Source: a virus | Virus record (IMG/VR): IMGVR_UViG_3300044539_000180 | Location: 1-32,961 of that record | DNA length: 32,961 bases | Strand: one strand, 5' to 3' | Shown here: positions 20,001 to 26,000 of the stretch, one piece after another | Position numbering within the stretch: position 1 is the first letter of the stretch | Layout: each line of letters starts with the position of its first letter | Position numbers and translations under genes: made by a program | The notes under the pieces: model-generated | Databases searched by the model: none | The model's input: the letters and a program-made list of their open reading frames with translations, nothing else | Told to the model about the DNA's origin: nothing

Positions 20001-23000
20001 CTGCTTGATGAACACGGTGTCATTGCCGACGATCTCGGTGTTGAGCCATGATTCGCCTTTTGCGTCGCGGCTGCCGTCCTTTTTACGAAGGATGATGATG
20101 TCGGTAACAACTTCAGTCCCGGCGCTGTCTTTGAAAGCGTTGTTGGGCAAGCGGATCGCCCGGATCATCTCAACCCGGCCAGCGAGGATTTCGCGCTGGA
20201 TGATGTTGTTGTCCATCGTCGAGTTGGAAGTGATCGAGATCACGATACCGCCCGGCTTGAGCTTGTCGATCGACCTGGCGAAGAAATAATTGTGAAGGTT
20301 GAGCTTCCGGCCGAACTCCTTGATCGACTGAAGCGGGCCATCCTTTGCGAACGGGAAGTTGCCGATAATCAGATCAATCGAGTTGTTTGGAATGTTCGAT
20401 GATTGGAAACCTTGACCTTCCACCAGGCGGCCTGGATCCGGAGCGTTGCCGTTGATCCTGGCCTGCGGGTAGAGTTTCGAGAATACCCGTGAAGAGATCG
20501 AATCGAGCTCCACGGCCGACCATTGCGACACGTTGGCAAGATCGGCAGGTTGACGGCCGACAAAATACCCGGCTCCGGCTGATGTTTCGAGCACACGGCC
20601 GCCTTTGAAGCCCATCGCCCGAACCATGTTCCACATCTGGTCAATGACTGGCAATGAGGTGTAGTGAGCGTTGCGGATCGATTTCGACATCGCGGTGAAC
20701 TCTTCAGGCGAGAGCATATCGACAAGTTGATCATGGAGCTCGCCCCACTTGTCGCGCCAGGCCTTTAATTCGATGTAGGCCTCGCTGTTCCGGATGTTTT
20801 GGCGGTAATAGTCTGACGTGCTATTGATCCGCTCGTTGATCTCCAGCCATTTCTTCTGGTTGATCTTGTTGAAAGCGTTTTTGAACGATCCCCAACCGCT
20901 ATACATGGCGAGAATCTTCTTCTCTGTATAGGTGGCGTTGCGGCCTTCTTCCTCGATCTTGCGAAGTAGCCGGATCGCCTTCATGTTGGCGTCCACACGG
21001 GCTTTCTCGCCTTTCGGCATCTTGAAATCGTCGGTAATGACGAAATCAGATTCCGGGCTTTCTACATCGGATCGTGTTCCAGGACGAACTCCGGATTCAC
21101 CCACGGAACTCCCGCTTGGGCGATCGCTTCCAGGCGCTCCGTCGTTATCTCCTGCTCCCTGAGCATTTCCGTTACCTGCTGGAATAGATCCGCCCGGTAA
21201 CTCGCCTCGTCCGTCGCCATCTGGCTGTCCGGCGCGAACTCCTCCTGATCCTTGTTTTGATCCAGGCTCATCACCCAGATTTGGCGAAGTTGAGCTTCCG
21301 TCGCTTCCTTCAGATACCCCTTCCTGCCCATTTGCAGTAGGATCTCCGCCGTCTCCGTCTCGCTCATCTTGCTCATTGGTATTACTCTCTGCTTCTTGGG
21401 GTTGATTGTCAATGTCGTTTGCCTTGTACACGTCCTGCCATTTCACTTTTTGCGGGAGGGAAGGATCGACCATGCGGAAGGCGCTCCAAACCGATTCGGA
21501 ATAGACGCGGAGCTTCGGTGAAATCTTGTCGAGTGCGGCGGCCAGTCCGGCCGGGGTTGTCACTCCTTCGGCAATCAGGCTTTGTGCTGCACCGATAAAC
21601 TGGCCGATTTTCGCGGCCGGGATTCCCTGCTTGAAGTAATCGTCGTCGAGATCCGCGTTGTCCAGGCCGTCAACCATGCCTCCAAACGCATCTTTCAATG
21701 ACTGTTCGGCGGCGGTGAGTTTTGGCTTCGCGGCTGGCGCTGGTTTCTCGGCCTGTGGCCTGAACTCAGCAGGCCTCATGTGATCGACCTTGTTCCGCAT
21801 CTCTGGAGACAAATACCTCCACCGAACTCCTGGCGCGATCTTGTAAGTCGGATCCCCGGCTGCCTTCAAAATGTCTGAACGGCCTGCCGAGGTTAGGCTT
21901 TCATCCCACCATTTCTGTCTCAAATCCGCTTCTGGATGAGTGTCGGCGTTGTCCGTTGGTTTCGCTTGTGGTTGCTGGGCTTCGGCGGGTTTCTGTCCCT
22001 CGGTTTGTCCATCGGCAGGCTTATATCCGCCAAACTCAAACAAGCTGTTGATTGCGTCTTTTTCCTCCTGTGGGAGAGCTTCAAATTCAGCATCTTCGCG
22101 GGCAATTTCAGCCTCGTCCATTTCCTCTTGTTTCAGCCTAGCGTATTCATATACGGGCTTGAAATCTTTACTCCATTTGAAAGATCTATCTCCTTTTGCA
22201 AATCCATATTTAGGAACAGATCCACCACCAATGTTTGTGATTCTCCATCCTTCAGAAAGAAGGGTTTCCGCATAAAGTTTCCCATTGATTACGGATCCCT
22301 TGTAATCAACTAGAATTTTTTCCGCGTCCTTCTCTATGTTTTCACGTCTCCGCGCTTCTTCTTTCGCTGCGTTGTCTTCCGACCTCTTCTGGCGGGATTC
22401 ATCCAATCTTTTTTGATGCGCGTCGAAGGCTTCTTTCCCGACATAATTTAAAATCACATCAGAGATTCCCTTTTGCGTTTTAGGCAATGGGCTCATTCCG
22501 GTTCTAAGTCCGAAAATCCTCCAGAATCCATCATACATCCCATTGTTGTATCGGACAAGTGCGGCCACATCTCGGGAGTCGATCTGATTAACAAATTCGA
22601 TCACTCGGGCTTTTACTTTTTCAGGCGTCCATTGAGCGCGCTGTTGGTCGTAATACTCTTGGTTCTGGCTTCCTCCTTTTGCTTCTCTTGCTATCCTGGC
22701 AATATGATAGTTTGAGTAAGCCGTGACCATTTTATCTATGTCCTTTGGCTCATTTTCGGAAGAATCTTGTTCTACAGGTGCCGGAGCGGCCGCTGGTGCT
22801 GGAGCAGGGGTTGGAGGTTGTTCGATGATTCGATTCTCGGTCGAGTCGTAATTCGGGAATTTTTCCCACAACGCCTTGGTGATGTTTTCTATTTCATCTG
22901 AAAGCCTTTCAACTGCTTTCCAATCCTTTTGCCTTGTCTCTTCGTCGATTCGGATGCGAAGTCGCGCAATCCTCTCCATTGCCTTATCTGCTCCTTGCTC

Positions 23001-26000
23001 TCGAATGTAGCGGTTTCCGTAGGATTCTGGTTTTGCTTCTGGAGCTGGAGCGGTGGCACCTTCGGCCGTCTCCACGGAAGGCATCTGCTTGACGGTTTCC
23101 AGGATTTCCATAACCGGAGCTTCAAGGATGATCACCTTGATCGGCTTGTCTGGATCGGTTTCGAGAGCGGCAAGCCACTGGTGATGGCCGTCAATGACTC
23201 GGCCGTTGGCGGAAACAAGAATAGCGCGATCGCCTCCTTCGTAGGATTTGGCTTTTTCAACCTTCTCGCGTGAGTATTCCGCCTGGGTTGGGGAAAGCTG
23301 CGATGGGCGCATCATCACGTCGGCCTCGTAGTTGATTCCACGAGCTTTGAGGAACTGCACCATTGCGGAGCGGTCCTCTGCTTTGATCTGTGGCATCTCG
23401 GCGCGCGGGATTCCAAGTGTTCCGCTTTCTTCGGGGAACATCTCCCATTCTTTCGCGGGTTCGGATTTCTTTGGTTTGGCGGCGGCCTGCGGGGCTGCTT
23501 GCTCTTCCACAACCTCGGAAGGATCGACCAGGACGTTCTTGCCGTTCACTTCGACGATGATCTTGCCGTTCTTCTCCGACTGGATCCGGAATGTCCCGGT
23601 GAAGGTTTCACCATTACGAACGAAAGTGACTTGCGTTGGCTGTTTTGGCTCCTGTGGCTCCGCTGCGGGCTCTTCTGGCTCGATTGTGGCTTCTGGTGCC
23701 GTCTCGATAGGTGCGGGCGCTGCTACCACGGCTTTCGGCGATGGCGCTGCTTTCGCGGGCTTGTTGGCCTTGTCGTATTCCTTGAGTTGCGCGGTGATCG
23801 CGTCGATCTCCACCTGGAGCTCCGGTGATAGGCCGCTGGCTACAAGCTCTTTGAGTGCTTTTAGGGCTGCGCGAAGGTGATCAACTGTTTCCTGGCGAAG
23901 ATTCGCCCAAAACTTCGCGATCTCGGTCGGTGATCCGGTGGCCGTCTTCTGCTGGATGATGCGAAGGCCTTCGAAAGCCTTTTCCCAGGGCTCATACTTA
24001 GCAAGTTTGGCACCGTAAATATCGATAACCATCTGATCCTTGCCTGATGCAACAAACTCATTCTGCCAGATTTTGCCGTAATGCTCATTGCGCCATGTAA
24101 CATAATCGCCGGGGCTGCCCTTGCTTTTCCAGATTGCCTGGGCTGCGCGGTGTTGAGCGGCGTGGCGAACTTCCTCGTCGATCGACTTGGAAATCCAAAC
24201 GCTTGTTTCCTCTTCGCTCATGTTCCGCTTTGCGGCGGCGGCCTTGAGTTGGTCGATGTTGATTACGATGGTGCCATCCTCGTGAGCGGCCGTTTTCTTG
24301 TTCGGATCGCTGGTGATCTTCAGGCCGTCTCCGAGCATCTTCTTCGCCTTGGCGAGTGCTTTCTTGATCCTGACTTCAGGGCGATCGGTTGAGGTTGGTG
24401 CACCAGTGTTGGTCGGTGCATTTGCACCAGGCTGCACTTCTGCACCTAAATTGATTTCGGCGGTTTCCGGTGTTACATCGAGCACACTGTCAACTTTCTC
24501 TCCACCTTGCCAGGAAGGATCGGACACGGCTTGATTCTGCGCGTCGGCTTCGTTGCGGGCGGTGACTTCGATCACGGTGCCATTCGTTCCGGTGATCCGG
24601 AAAACACGGTCAGTTGGTGCGATTCCTGGTGTTGCGGCCGCTGGATCGACAAAGTTAGGATCTGCTGCACGACGGTCTTTCTCTGCGCGGATAGCGTCAA
24701 TGCTCAACTGCGCAAGCTTGGCTACTTCTTGGCCGTCAGGATCAGTGACATTTTGGCGAAGGATTGCTTTCAACTCCGTTTCTTTTTGATCAAGCTCGGC
24801 GTTGGTTCTTTTTATTATGCCTTTTGGGGAAAATGGTGCTTCTTCGGGCGCGGTTCTTGATCCCGGTGCGGTTCCGGTTGATCCGGTCGATCCGGTAGTT
24901 CCTGCTGCGGCTCCTGGAGCTGTTCCTGCTGCTGCGGCCTGTGCTTTAGCAATAGCGGCGGCACGATACTGAGTTTCGTCCATTGTCACCTGAGTCTTTG
25001 CTGCTGGTGATACGCTACCCATTATAGCGCTGCCTGCGTCGGTAATGACTAAAGATCCGTCTGCTGTATTATTTGACACCAGTGGTGCAGTGAGCCCGGC
25101 GGCGGCCAGTTCTTTTGCGGAAACTGGTTTGCCTTCACGAGTGATACCAAGCGCTTTGACTTCGGCATCGGTGAGAGTTTCCAGGCCTTTGCCGTTGGTG
25201 ATCTTGAGCATCCCTCTGGTTTGTGCCGGGGCGGCCGCTTCTGCGGTGGCTTTGCCTAAAACTTGCTCGGCCTGCGCGATCGCAACCGGATCTCCTGTCG
25301 CCTGGGCCTGGGTATATTTCTCCTGAGCTTCGGCGAGAGATTGCTTCCCGGCTTCTTCTTTCGCGTTGATCTCACGAGAGATTGCGACGTGTTTCGCCAC
25401 ATCATCCAGATCGCTTGGCTTTTCGGCAATGGCCTTGGCCTTGTCGATCTCGTCCTGTTGAGCTTTCGGGCTTCCTGGATCTTGAGCGATCAGGCGAGTG
25501 TTGACCCCTTTTCTTTCGTCATGTTCAGCGCTGGCTTGTTCGCCTCTTCTGAGTTGGGGAAGGCCTCCACCGACAACCGCGCCCATTAAACCTGCATGGA
25601 TCGATTCTTCGAGCACATCTCCAAGTTTGAAATCTTGTCCCAGGCCGACGGCTGAAATGGCTTTGTCTAAGAATTGGTTAAGTCCTTCTTCGACAAACTC
25701 ATCTTTTGCATCGGCGAAAATGGTTTTACCCATCTTCTTGAGCTCCGCTCGTAATGTGCTGTCCTGGAGAGCTCTGCGGCCTCCTTTTGTGAGGAAGTCA
25801 CGAAGGCTCATCGATTGCGCTGCTTTGCCAAGCGCTGCTCGCTCAACACCTCCGCCTAATACTTTCGCCAGAATCATGGTTTGCGCTGCGTTTGCAAACG
25901 CTGAAAGCTGCACGTCGGCCCGGCCAAGAGTAGATGCTATTTCTTTCTCGGTTAGGTCACGGCCTCCGAACTTCTCTTTCTCTATTTCGATTGCGTCGGA

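Noticed and set aside
20369-20734. A 121-codon shifted frame on the same strand as the giant gene
   Set aside because: Composition is Ser/Arg/Cys/Pro-rich without a hydrophobic pattern, and it lies over the conserved methylase motifs, unlike the candidate at 21062-21376, which lies over a linker.
20080-21060. Reading the methylase-helicase core as a separate restriction-modification gene
   Set aside because: There is no stop, start or leader separating it from the rest of the giant frame, and no nuclease motif is visible beside the helicase.
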